The notes under the pieces: generated by a model | Databases searched by the model: none | Told to the model about the DNA's origin: nothing | Seen by the model: only the letters and a program-made list of their open reading frames with translations | Position numbers and translations under genes: made by a program | In this document: positions 26,066 to 34,683 of the stretch, piece after piece | Layout of the letters: each line of letters starts with the position of its first letter | Position numbering within the stretch: the stretch's first letter is position 1 | Source of the DNA: CAZUVM01 sp964623885 | GTDB lineage: Bacteria > Verrucomicrobiota > Verrucomicrobiia > Limisphaerales > UBA8199 | Reading direction: 5' to 3' | NCBI GenBank assembly: GCA_964623885.1 | Contig: CAZUVM010000260.1 | Span: 13,885 to 77,884, forward strand | DNA length: 64,000 bases

Positions 26066-26200
26066 ATGTACGTTCGATTGGGCATCATGGCTGCCCGAGG
26101 GATCGCTTGTTGGTCACAGCGAGAAGGCGGAGAGTGCGATCCCTGCAAGCAGAGTCCAACCGCTGACAAGGACGAACATCCGCAGGGAGAAGATCTATGA
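26066..26200 (+). CDS. possible small protein upstream of a zinc-ribbon protein
   Basis: A 44-residue frame starts at an ATG preceded by aaggag nine bases upstream and ends in TGA overlapping the ATG of the next gene by four bases. It includes a single CDPC pair. The good ribosome-binding site and stop-start overlap favour a real leader or coupled small protein. There is no recognisable family and codon evidence is thin. Otherwise 25961-26196 holds no gene. Confidence 0.3.
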   Translation: MYVRLGIMAARGIACWSQREGGECDPCKQSPTADKDEHPQGEDL

Positions 26201-26427
26201 GTCCCCGTATTTGCATTTGTTGTGGAGAGCCGATGAGCGAGAAAGGAAACGCCCTTTCGCGCAATCCTAATGTATGCGCGTCGTGCTCGAGCCTGGCGGA
26301 CGGCCTGGCGCAACTGGACAGTTTCAACGGTGATTTAACAGCTTCGGGTCCAACTGCTTCACCAAAGCATAACGAAGAGTTGCGAGCGGAAATTGAGCCA
26401 GACTGGACAACCGCAGTACCGCATTGA
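26197..26427 (+). CDS. small zinc-ribbon-like protein
   Basis: The 76-residue product opens with a compact Cys motif: CICC at residues 6-9 and CASC at residues 27-30, with CxxC pairs separated by 17 residues that include GEPMSEKG and NPNVC. This spacing fits a single zinc ribbon or knuckle. The C-terminal half is acidic and likely disordered. An agggag ribosome-binding site lies eight bases ahead of the ATG. It may be a small regulator or adaptor; it lies 84 bp upstream of an NtrC-type regulator but no functional link is evident. Confidence 0.55.
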   Translation: MSPRICICCGEPMSEKGNALSRNPNVCASCSSLADGLAQLDSFNGDLTASGPTASPKHNEELRAEIEPDWTTAVPH

Positions 26428-26510
26428 GCTTGTTGGTCGCGCAAATGCTTGCGGCTTGGGCGAGCAATCCGTAGCCTGAGGCTGCTCCGGCGCGTTTCGG
26501 AGCGTCACTC

Positions 26511-27884
26511 ATGGCGTCCGAGAATCGCAAGAACCACGTCAAGTCGCCCCGAATTCTGATCGTCGACGATGATCCCGGGCAACGGAGTTTGTTGGATTCT
26601 TTTCTGAAAAGCCAAGGCTTCGAAACGGTCCTGGCTACGTCCGGTGAAGCCGCGCTGGAAACGCTAAGGACGGGGACGTTCAGCATGATGATTTCCGACG
26701 TACGGATGCCCGGCCTTACAGGATTGGAAACGCTGCGACGCGCCCGTCAGGAACACGCGGTCTTGCCCGTGTTACTGGTTACGGCCTATGCGGACATTCG
26801 CGAGGCGGTGGGAGCCATGCGGGACGGAGCCTTAAATTATCTGGCTAAGCCCATTGATTTGGATGAACTGCTGGCCACGGTCCAGCAGGTTACCGGGCTA
26901 GCGAATCTCGCGCCGGTTAAGTTCGACTCGGGCCGCCAACTGCCGCCACACGTGGTCGCCCGTAGCCCGTTAATGCAGGCGGTGTTTCATGACGCATCGC
27001 TTATTGCACCTTCGGAGAGCCGAGTCCTCATTACGGGCGAGAGCGGCGTGGGCAAGGAAGTTCTGGCCGATGTGATACACGCCTGGAGCTCGCGAGCGGC
27101 GGGACCGCTGGTGAAAGTGAATTGCGCCGCCATACCCGAGACGCTGCTCGAAAGCGAGTTGTTCGGCCATGAAAAGGGATCGTTTACGGGCGCCGTGGCG
27201 CAGCGAATAGGCCGTTTCGAACAAGCCAATGGTGGGACAATTTTCCTGGATGAAATTGCCGACATGTCGCCGCACTTGCAGGCCAAACTGTTGCGGGTAA
27301 CCCAGGATGGACGATTCACCCGTGTCGGGTCGAACAAAGAACTGCAAACCAACGCGCGGATTTTGGCAGCCACGAACCGCAATCTGGAGGAGGAAGTCAA
27401 AGCGGGACGCTTCCGCGAGGATCTATTTTACCGGTTGAACGTGGTAGAGCTGAATATTCCGCCGTTGCGGGAGCGGCCGGAAGACATCCTGCCGTTGGCC
27501 GGCGCATTCATGGCGGAGTTTACCCAGGGCAAGGCTCGGTTTTCTACCGCGGTCAGCGAAGGTTTGCAACGATATAACTGGCCGGGGAATGTGCGCGAAT
27601 TACGCAACGCCATGGAGCGGGCGGCGCTGCTGTCGTTGGGAGAATTAATCCTGCCGGAGCACTTACCATCGCGGGTACGCTCGGTATCCGCCACGCCACA
27701 GCCGGCCGAACCGGCCGACGCCGAACGGCTGGGAGAGATCGAACGACAGGCGATTTTCCAAGCCCTGCGCAAACACGATTTCAACCGCACGGAAACGGCG
27801 AAAGCGCTAGGCATCAGCCGGCGAGCTTTGATTTACAAGCTGCAGCGGTTCCGGGAACTGGGCTACCAGGTCGACGCGGAGTGA
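26511..27884 (+). CDS. NtrC-family sigma-54-dependent response regulator
   Basis: The 457-residue protein has three domains. A receiver domain (about 10-130) has acidic pocket VDDD, phospho-acceptor Asp in SDVRMPG near residue 63, and Lys in YLAKP. An AAA+ sigma-54 interaction domain (about 150-385) has Walker A GESGVGKE near 177, the sigma-54 contact loop as GSFTGA instead of GAFTGA, Walker B GTIFLDEIADM, and arginine fingers in GRFREDLFYRLNV. A C-terminal Fis-type helix-turn-helix (NRTETAKALGISRRALIYKLQ) follows. It activates sigma-54 promoters after phosphorylation. No histidine kinase is encoded nearby, so its partner and targets are unknown. Confidence 0.93.
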   Translation: MASENRKNHVKSPRILIVDDDPGQRSLLDSFLKSQGFETVLATSGEAALETLRTGTFSMMISDVRMPGLTGLETLRRARQEHAVLPVLLVTAYADIREAVGAMRDGALNYLAKPIDLDELLATVQQVTGLANLAPVKFDSGRQLPPHVVARSPLMQAVFHDASLIAPSESRVLITGESGVGKEVLADVIHAWSSRAAGPLVKVNCAAIPETLLESELFGHEKGSFTGAVAQRIGRFEQANGGTIFLDEIADMSPHLQAKLLRVTQDGRFTRVGSNKELQTNARILAATNRNLEEEVKAGRFREDLFYRLNVVELNIPPLRERPEDILPLAGAFMAEFTQGKARFSTAVSEGLQRYNWPGNVRELRNAMERAALLSLGELILPEHLPSRVRSVSATPQPAEPADAERLGEIERQAIFQALRKHDFNRTETAKALGISRRALIYKLQRFRELGYQVDAE

Positions 27885-27885
27885 C

Positions 27886-29151
27886 TCACGCGTTGCGCGC
27901 AGGATAGCCGAGGCGAAACTTACCCGAACTCTCGGGCATGATTAGGTTGGTGGGAGAAACTGTCAGCCCACACTGAATTCCCAAGCGTTCCACCAGCCGT
28001 TGCTGGATTGTTTGCAAACCGGGGGCATCGGGGCCGGTACCGTCGAGAACGAAGCGCAATTGCCACTGGTCGCCATCGCGCTGGACCAGTTGATAGTGCG
28101 CGAAGCCGTGCAAGCCGCTGAAGCATTGGTCGACCTGACGCGTTGTTACGCGGCCTCTCGTCGTTTGGAACGCATCAGCACGGCGCCCGTGCAGCACGTA
28201 ACGCGTGTGATATGCCTGTTCCAGTTTTTGCACCAGATCGCCAATACGGTAGTGAATTAGCGGCATGTAATCGTTCGTGAGAGTAGTAACTATGAGGTCA
28301 CCGATCCCTTGTGAGTCAGCATCGAGCACTTCGAGAAGAGCGGTTTCCAGACTGGACCGCATCAGGCCATCGGGTTGTTCGACCATCAAATGCCCGGTTT
28401 CAGTCGAGCCGTAGAGATCGATCACGGGCACCTGGAAAACGCGCGCGAGAATTTGCCGGTGAACCAGGCTTAGGTACTCATAACTGCACAACACGAATCG
28501 AAGTGATGGCAGGCGGATGCCCTGTCGCTCGCAATAGAGGGCAAAAACAACCCCGTAAACGGGATCGACATCCAGAAACTGCGGCTGCCAATCGAGCGTC
28601 TCGGAGGCCATGCGGGCGAGTTCGGTTTCGCTCCACAAGAAGGGCAGCTTAGAGAGACTCAGGAATAGCGATTGGCCGACAATGCGATCCTCGCGCGTTG
28701 GCACAGAGGTATAGCAAATATCACCGCTGCAAACTGGAGAAGCAATGGTGACCCGGCGCGTGGCAGGATTCTGTTCGAGCACTTCGGCGGCGACCGGGTT
28801 CAGACGGAGAGCACGGTGCTCCTGTTCGGCCCACCAACCGCGCGGCAAAAGCAGGGCCGTTCGTTGTTCCGAAGTTCCCGAGGTATGCTCGAGTTCGAGG
28901 CTATCTTGTTCGACGAGTTGGTCCAAGTCGGCTGCGGGGCCGAGGAAATTGCGGGGGAAATCGTTCCGGATGTCTTGTTTGGTAATCAGCGGGAAGTAGC
29001 GAAGTTGATCGTGCACCGTTTCAGGAGCGCTTCCAGAAGTTGATTCTGGGACGCCATGGTAAAGAGGAGCCGCTTTTCGATACTGAGGCAGAAGCGCAGC
29101 CAGACGGGATGCCTGGCTGGCCTCAAGAATTAGTTCAGGTGTTGCCAACAT
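27886..29151 (-). CDS. adenylate-forming enzyme related to phenylacetate-CoA ligase (PaaK/CapK)
   Basis: The 421-residue protein has the ANL-superfamily features of the PaaK/CapK group: phosphate loop HTSGTSEQRT, the aromatic-Gly adenine motif DLYGSTETG, the YRIGDL hinge-region Asp, and a small C-terminal domain ending in PESSGKFRLGYP with the catalytic Lys candidate. Such enzymes activate a carboxylate with ATP and usually pass it to CoA or another acceptor. It is the last gene of the nine-gene minus-strand cluster, 81 bp after the VWA gene, and converges on the NtrC gene with one base between the stops. Substrate unknown; a coenzyme-F390-synthetase-like role is another possibility. Confidence 0.82.
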   Translation of the reverse strand: MLATPELILEASQASRLAALLPQYRKAAPLYHGVPESTSGSAPETVHDQLRYFPLITKQDIRNDFPRNFLGPAADLDQLVEQDSLELEHTSGTSEQRTALLLPRGWWAEQEHRALRLNPVAAEVLEQNPATRRVTIASPVCSGDICYTSVPTREDRIVGQSLFLSLSKLPFLWSETELARMASETLDWQPQFLDVDPVYGVVFALYCERQGIRLPSLRFVLCSYEYLSLVHRQILARVFQVPVIDLYGSTETGHLMVEQPDGLMRSSLETALLEVLDADSQGIGDLIVTTLTNDYMPLIHYRIGDLVQKLEQAYHTRYVLHGRRADAFQTTRGRVTTRQVDQCFSGLHGFAHYQLVQRDGDQWQLRFVLDGTGPDAPGLQTIQQRLVERLGIQCGLTVSPTNLIMPESSGKFRLGYPARNA

Positions 29152-29232
29152 ACTCGTTCCTCAAAATCCGAGGAGACGCGGTATTTTACCACAACTAGGG
29201 GGAATTGCCTATTGCTTCGTAAATTAAACCGA

Positions 29233-32118
29233 CTACCGCCCTCTTTTCTGAGCGCGCCGCTTAGCTTCGAGCAAACGGCTGGTAGTGGAGGTCGCCTCCG
29301 GTTCTTCAACGACCGGCGGTTCCGCCGCCGGTTCAGTGGTCGGGGCGGACAGCGACTGTGCTGCGGGACTGCCCGGCAACGGTTCGGAAGGAGCCTTGGC
29401 TGGCTGGAACAAGTCCGGTTTGGGTTGAGCGACCGGTATCGGTTGACGGGAGCGCACCTGATTGCGGCGCGCGAGCAAGGCGGTGAGCGATTCATCTGCG
29501 CTTGCCGGCAACGGTGTGCCGTGCCAGAAGAAGAGCCAGCGCCTGAGTGTTTGGGTGGCTTTTCGCCATTCTTCGCGGTCGATTTGAATTCGGCGCACAG
29601 CCACATCCAGCGTGAAGAGAATCACCGCGAGGCGGAGCAGCCATTCCCAGAGATCGCGCGGTTGGAAGGTTTTTTGGCGATCGTGAAGGAAGGGGTTTAC
29701 TTCGGGTTGCGTTGGCTCCTCGAGGAGCTTGCCTTTGCCACTCTCGGCCAACCGGCGCATCAGATTGGCGTTCGGTTCGGTAGCGGTGAACTCCGGCGAG
29801 TAGTTCACACTTGCCCCGACCACTTGCGAGCCGCGCAATTGGCCGTCCTCTATGTCCATGAGGTGAACCAGGTAGGCTCCGACTTCTTTGGTGGGAAAAT
29901 GCGCCTCGTAGTGGCCGGGGCCGGTTTGCTCGACACGCACGATTTGCCGCTCGCCTTTGGGGCTGACCACCGCTGCCTGCAGGTTGAGGAAGTTGCGATA
30001 ATTACCCTTTTCATCCAATACCTCCGCGGTCAGGAGGCCTTCGCCTTTATCAACGCTGACCTCCGCGGCGAAATCGGCGTTATCGAGTCGGCGTAGGCTC
30101 CACTGGCCGATTTGGGACCAGAACTGACGGTACTTTTCCCAATTCATCCAGAGCCGAGCCCATTTGGGCTTGGCGTCGGAAGTAAAAGCCACCGCGCGGC
30201 CGAGCCCATATTGCCAATGAGCGAGCAAGGGATCGCCCTTGTCTGTCCAAAGCGGAGTCTCGGCGCGTGGTTTGGGGCTCGTCGCAACATAACCCAGCAG
30301 AGAGGGATAATCCGCAGCGCTGATGCCGCGAAGCAGTTCGCTCATAGCGCGGAGCTGGGGCTTGAACGGCTCTTCGTAAATGGCGGATTTGAGGATTACC
30401 GCGGTTTCCTTGATGAAAATCTGAGGCAGCTCGTTGACAGAACTAACATTGTAGAATCGACCTTTGCCCTGGTCGGCCATCCAGATCATCGTGTCAGGTC
30501 CCGCATGGCCGGAGATCAACACGGTGCTGACGGTGATTTTGTCGCCGACAATGGCTTGCATGAGAGCTTGGCTGGGCGCACCGGGGTCGCCGTCACTGAA
30601 GACGATGATGTGCTTGAGATTGGCATTGGATTTACGAAGGGCTTCGTGGGCCATCGACATGATTTGCTGAAAGCTGCCGAGGTCGCCCTGGTTCATGCCG
30701 GCGATCTGGCGGGCCAAAGCCAGCTTAGTGCCGACGGGCTGGAGGGGGAATAGCCAGTGCTCGTCGCCGTCCCAAAGCAGCACACCCATTTGGTCGGCGG
30801 GGCCGAGCGCGGCCAGAACGCCCTGAGCGCAATCGCGGGCGACCGCGTTGCCGTTGTTGAACTCCATGCCGTGCATGATGAGAACGACAGCGCCGCTGGG
30901 CAGGACTTTCTTGCTATCCAGTTCCATGCTAACCGGCAGAGTGGATTCCAGCGGGGTGCCGCGGTAACCGCCGGCGGCATAAGTCTGGTCGCCGCCCACG
31001 CAGACAAGTCCCACGCCAAAGTCGCGGACAGCACTTTCGAGTAGTTTTTGGCGATCCAGACCGAGGTCGCCGGCGGAGAGATTGCTGATGAAGATCGTGT
31101 CGTAGCTCTGCATCTCCACCAGGTTAATGGGAAATCCTTTGAGATCGACCAGCTTGATGTCCAAACGAGAGGACTGGAGCGCGGCGGCGAGCGCGCGATC
31201 CTGCTCAGGATCGGCGGAGACGATGAGGATTCGTGGATCGCCGTGGACGGTAGTGAATCCGGTGGCGCGATTATTCTGCGGAAGCGGATCCCCCGGGGCG
31301 TCAACCCGCACGTCGTAACCATAAAATCCCGGTTCGCTCAGGTTCTGCGGAAAGCTGTAGAGATTTTTGCCCGCGGAGAGCTGTACCTTTTGTTCGCCCA
31401 AATATTGGTCATTGCGATAAAGGCGAACGGTAGCGGGTTCGGCCTGTTCGGATTGAATGAAGATCTTTACCTCGAAGGTTTGGCCTTTTTTCAGGCGGGG
31501 CGGGATTTGGACTTTTTGGACGGAGACATCATTGGCGCGCGAGACGCCCATGGGCAGGACGTCAACGGACACTCCGAGGCGCTGGGCGGCTAGAACGGCA
31601 CCCATGGCGTCGCCCATATTTTCATTGCCATCGGTTAAAAGGACGAGGCGCTTTTGGCCCGTTTCGGGAAATGCAGCGGTGCCCAACCGGATGGCAGCGG
31701 CGAGATCCGTGCGTTCGGTGCCCACAACCGCCTGGATTTTCTCGATATCCACTGCCGCGCTGGGCATCGTTTCAATACTCGCCTCGCTGCCAAAAACGAC
31801 GACGCCGGCCTTGTCGACCTTTTTCATCTTTTTGACCGCGGTATTGACGTACTCGCGAGCCGCTTCCTGTTGTGGGGACGGGATGCTGTCGGAGCGATCC
31901 AATAGGAAGAAGACGTTCATCCCTTCAACCGGCAGCAGCCACTGGAGACCGGCGATTGCAAAAAGAATAGCGCATAAGACAACCAACCGAATACTTAAGG
32001 CCAGCCAGCGCCGCCATGGGCTCACCTGAACATCACTCTTCCAGGCAAACCAAATCACCCAAGCCAGCGCTGGGACACCCAGCAGCAGGTAGTATGGATG
32101 GGTGAATTGGAGGTTCAT
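29233..32118 (-). CDS. large membrane VWA protein with glutamine-amidotransferase-like domain
   Basis: The 961-residue protein starts with a BatA-like pair of membrane helices (residues 1-60), then a VWA domain with the MIDAS motif LLDRSDSIPS near residue 73 and TDGNENMG. A flavodoxin-like region follows with ILIVSADPEQD and VCVGGDQTYAAGGYRGTPLESTLPV, the mark of the glutamine-amidotransferase-like domain fused to such VWA proteins. A second VWA-like part has FSDGDPGAPS. It ends in a membrane helix near 835 and a long Pro/Ala-rich, basic tail. MIDAS metal sites bind partner proteins. Its ATG overlaps the stop of the permease-NHL gene by four bases, so the two are translationally coupled. Confidence 0.86.
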   Translation of the reverse strand: MNLQFTHPYYLLLGVPALAWVIWFAWKSDVQVSPWRRWLALSIRLVVLCAILFAIAGLQWLLPVEGMNVFFLLDRSDSIPSPQQEAAREYVNTAVKKMKKVDKAGVVVFGSEASIETMPSAAVDIEKIQAVVGTERTDLAAAIRLGTAAFPETGQKRLVLLTDGNENMGDAMGAVLAAQRLGVSVDVLPMGVSRANDVSVQKVQIPPRLKKGQTFEVKIFIQSEQAEPATVRLYRNDQYLGEQKVQLSAGKNLYSFPQNLSEPGFYGYDVRVDAPGDPLPQNNRATGFTTVHGDPRILIVSADPEQDRALAAALQSSRLDIKLVDLKGFPINLVEMQSYDTIFISNLSAGDLGLDRQKLLESAVRDFGVGLVCVGGDQTYAAGGYRGTPLESTLPVSMELDSKKVLPSGAVVLIMHGMEFNNGNAVARDCAQGVLAALGPADQMGVLLWDGDEHWLFPLQPVGTKLALARQIAGMNQGDLGSFQQIMSMAHEALRKSNANLKHIIVFSDGDPGAPSQALMQAIVGDKITVSTVLISGHAGPDTMIWMADQGKGRFYNVSSVNELPQIFIKETAVILKSAIYEEPFKPQLRAMSELLRGISAADYPSLLGYVATSPKPRAETPLWTDKGDPLLAHWQYGLGRAVAFTSDAKPKWARLWMNWEKYRQFWSQIGQWSLRRLDNADFAAEVSVDKGEGLLTAEVLDEKGNYRNFLNLQAAVVSPKGERQIVRVEQTGPGHYEAHFPTKEVGAYLVHLMDIEDGQLRGSQVVGASVNYSPEFTATEPNANLMRRLAESGKGKLLEEPTQPEVNPFLHDRQKTFQPRDLWEWLLRLAVILFTLDVAVRRIQIDREEWRKATQTLRRWLFFWHGTPLPASADESLTALLARRNQVRSRQPIPVAQPKPDLFQPAKAPSEPLPGSPAAQSLSAPTTEPAAEPPVVEEPEATSTTSRLLEAKRRAQKRGR

Positions 32119-34673
32119 TCGGCGAAGGACGAAGAAAGGATGGAGAAACCAGAGGCGCTGAGATTACCAGGGGCGCTTTGATGTGCCGAGAAGCTGATGT
32201 TTGGTCTTCGTACTAGTTTCTGCACGCGATGGTTTTGTGAATCGGCTACATATAGGTTGCCGCCGGAGTCGAGTGCGATACTCCAAGGATTTGCAAACTG
32301 ACCCGGATCAGCGCCCGGGCCGCCGATGATCTCGAGTGGTTGGTCATTGGCGTCGAACACCTGAATGCGGCTATTGCCAAACTCGCAGACATATTGGCGG
32401 CCGGCCGCATCGACGCAAATGTCGTAAGGGTAGCTGAATTCGCCTTTGCCTTTGCCTGGGCGGCCATAGGCACGCAAGAATTTGCCATCACTGGAAAAGA
32501 CCTGGATGCGGTGATTGCAGGAATCGGCCACGTACAATCGATCCTGGGCGTCGATGCACAACCCTTCGGGCCGGTTGAATTCGCCCGGGCCATTGCCTAC
32601 GTGTCCGAAGACGGAGATAAGGCGAGGGCGCCCGACCAATTCTGATTTTGAACCGGCAGGAGCAGAATCCCCGCCCTGGATGAGATTGGGGACGCCGGGG
32701 ACGGCGTCCCTACGAGGGCTGGGGTTGAGAACAGGCAGTGGGGCGAACTTCTGAATCCGCTCCACCTGACCGTATTCGCTTACAAAAATCTCCCCTTTGG
32801 AATTCACCGCAACGGCGCGCGGCATGATCAGTTGGCCGGCATTGGTTCCTTTCTCCCCAAATTGGGCCAGCAATTTGCCTTCAGTGGAGAAAAAGTTGAT
32901 TCGCTGATAATGCGGTTCGACAACGATGATATTACCCTCGCGGTCACGGCCCATGCCTTTGGGTTTGCCAAGATCGGTCTGCGGCATTTGCCAGAAGAGC
33001 ATGAACTGTCCGTACGGCGTAAATTTTTGGACCCGCCCGGTCATATCGACGACGTAGAGATTGTCCTGGCGGCCGACCGCCAGTGATCGTGGCTTGTTAA
33101 GTTGGCCAATACCAACCCCGCGAGTGCCGATGATTTCAACGCGGTCAAAAATTTTGCTTTCGAGGTGCGCGGGCGAAGGTGAACAGCCTGAGGCCAGAAG
33201 CAGGAAACCGAGCGCCAGAATGGATGTGTGTGTTGCGTGTTTCGTGTTGCGTGTTGCGCACCAGAAACTAAAAACCCATTGGGCAACACACCATAGCGCG
33301 AGGGGCAGCACCGCGACGGCCAATAGAGCAAGGCAGAGCGCGTTCACTTGAGCATTATGGCCGTAATGCAGCAGGTTAAAGATACGCAGGGCAATGGTTT
33401 CACCGCCGGGCGGATAGACCAGGATCATGGATTCGACATCCCAAAGACACAGCAGGAATACGATGTACCAAACCGCCAAAACCTGAACTCTTATTTGGGG
33501 CCATTGCACGTGGCGCAGCATTTGCCAGCGCGTTGCGCCTTCGAGCCGGGCAACGTCAAGCAGGTCCTGATCTAAAGTTTGAGTCGCATGGACCACGGTG
33601 TTCCAGCCCAATGCCAGGTAACGAACGACAAAAGCCAAAAGCACGATCCCGGCACTTTGATAAAACAACAATGACCATGACCGGTTGAAGACTGCAATCA
33701 GTGCAATACCAAGCAGGACGCCTGGCAGGAGGAATGGAAGCCAGAGCAAGCTGCCAAATAAATTGAATGAACCAGATGAGGAAGCGCGAAAACGGCGAGT
33801 AGCGAAAATGAGACTGACTCCGAGAATGATTGTTGCTGACGCAGCGGCAAACCAGAACGAATTCCAAATAGCGTTCTGACTGGCGGCAAGAGCGCCGGAC
33901 AGTTCAGTCCAGGTGCGGCGGGCGGAAGCGAGTTGCCATATGGGCAGGCCCACGGTAATGGCACAGAGCAGGATGGTACCGGCACCACAGCCGTAGAACC
34001 AAGTTGGGCCTAATTGGCGCCGAAAGGCTTTTGCCGAGACAGTAGCTTGAAGGTGCGGCCAGGGAATTTCTCTACGAGCCAGCCAAGCCAGGAGCGCCAA
34101 AGGTCCAAGAATCAGGGGCCAACTCATGCGCAATACGCCGAGCGAATCGAATGCAGTTGTGAATCGAATCCACATTTCGGCGGGTAGAACCTTCACCTGC
34201 AGAATAGAGGGAACTGCAAAGTTATTAAGGGCTAATACAACGGTCAGGACGGAAGACTGGAGCAAAGCGGTGCGACAAAGCGGCAGCAGGAGCACGCGCA
34301 TAAGAGCCCAACCGCCGACGAGAGGATCGGCTTCGAGTTGCGCGGGTTCCAGGCGGCGCCAGGCGCTCCACACGACCAGGAGCGGAATCGGCCAGAACAA
34401 CAGGCTCAGGATCCACATCGCGCCCGACAGCGAAAGAATGTTGAATGGGAGCCACGATCGCCACACTCCTGCTGCGCCAAGCAAATCCAGCCAGCAGTTG
34501 GTCACGAGAAACGGGGGAAGCGCCAAAGCGATAATGGCGAGGGCAAGAAACGCATTTCGCAGGCGAGCCGGCAAACCCGCCATGAACAAGGCGGCCATCA
34601 AACCAAAGGCAAGGGCCAGCAGCGTCGCACCTACGCCGACCATTACACTGTTTTTCAGAAGCAACCAGTTCAT
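32115..34673 (-). CDS. ABC-importer-type permease fused to a six-bladed NHL lipoprotein-like domain
   Basis: The 852-residue protein joins two parts. Residues 1-480 are a double permease of the iron/thiamine (FbpB/ThiP) kind with about 12 membrane helices and two EAA-type loops (EADPLVGGWALMRVLLLPL; DVARLEGATRWQMLRHVQWPQ). Residues 497-830 carry six NHL blades such as MPRAVAVNSKGEIFVSE and NRPEGLCIDAQDRLYVAD. The junction reads as a lipoprotein signal (ILALGFLLLASGC) without any ATG, GTG or TTG before it, and its DNA is a gtgttgc micro-repeat. The sequence is one uninterrupted frame. A ~40-residue insert between blades 3 and 4 contains a palindromic repeat. The solute-binding protein gene precedes it by 10 bp; no ABC ATPase is adjacent. 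Confidence 0.82.
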   Translation of the reverse strand: MNWLLLKNSVMVGVGATLLALAFGLMAALFMAGLPARLRNAFLALAIIALALPPFLVTNCWLDLLGAAGVWRSWLPFNILSLSGAMWILSLLFWPIPLLVVWSAWRRLEPAQLEADPLVGGWALMRVLLLPLCRTALLQSSVLTVVLALNNFAVPSILQVKVLPAEMWIRFTTAFDSLGVLRMSWPLILGPLALLAWLARREIPWPHLQATVSAKAFRRQLGPTWFYGCGAGTILLCAITVGLPIWQLASARRTWTELSGALAASQNAIWNSFWFAAASATIILGVSLIFATRRFRASSSGSFNLFGSLLWLPFLLPGVLLGIALIAVFNRSWSLLFYQSAGIVLLAFVVRYLALGWNTVVHATQTLDQDLLDVARLEGATRWQMLRHVQWPQIRVQVLAVWYIVFLLCLWDVESMILVYPPGGETIALRIFNLLHYGHNAQVNALCLALLAVAVLPLALWCVAQWVFSFWCATRNTKHATHTSILALGFLLLASGCSPSPAHLESKIFDRVEIIGTRGVGIGQLNKPRSLAVGRQDNLYVVDMTGRVQKFTPYGQFMLFWQMPQTDLGKPKGMGRDREGNIIVVEPHYQRINFFSTEGKLLAQFGEKGTNAGQLIMPRAVAVNSKGEIFVSEYGQVERIQKFAPLPVLNPSPRRDAVPGVPNLIQGGDSAPAGSKSELVGRPRLISVFGHVGNGPGEFNRPEGLCIDAQDRLYVADSCNHRIQVFSSDGKFLRAYGRPGKGKGEFSYPYDICVDAAGRQYVCEFGNSRIQVFDANDQPLEIIGGPGADPGQFANPWSIALDSGGNLYVADSQNHRVQKLVRRPNISFSAHQSAPGNLSASGFSILSSSFAE
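32689..32710. repeat. REP-like palindrome inside the NHL coding region
   Basis: The arms gggacgcc (32689-32696) and ggcgtccc (32703-32710) pair perfectly around a 6-base loop and are translated as part of an extra ~40-residue segment between NHL blades 3 and 4. The segment is absent from the regular blade pattern, so the repeat seems to have inserted in frame. Confidence 0.65.
33225..33258. repeat. gtgttgc micro-repeat at the permease-NHL junction
   Basis: Near-tandem copies of gtgttgc and gtgtttc encode the linker between permease and NHL domain (ATRNTKHATHTS on the coding strand). It resembles the degenerate repeats found between genes elsewhere in the window, but here it is translated. 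Confidence 0.7.
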
Positions 34674-34683
34674 CTCGGAGGAA

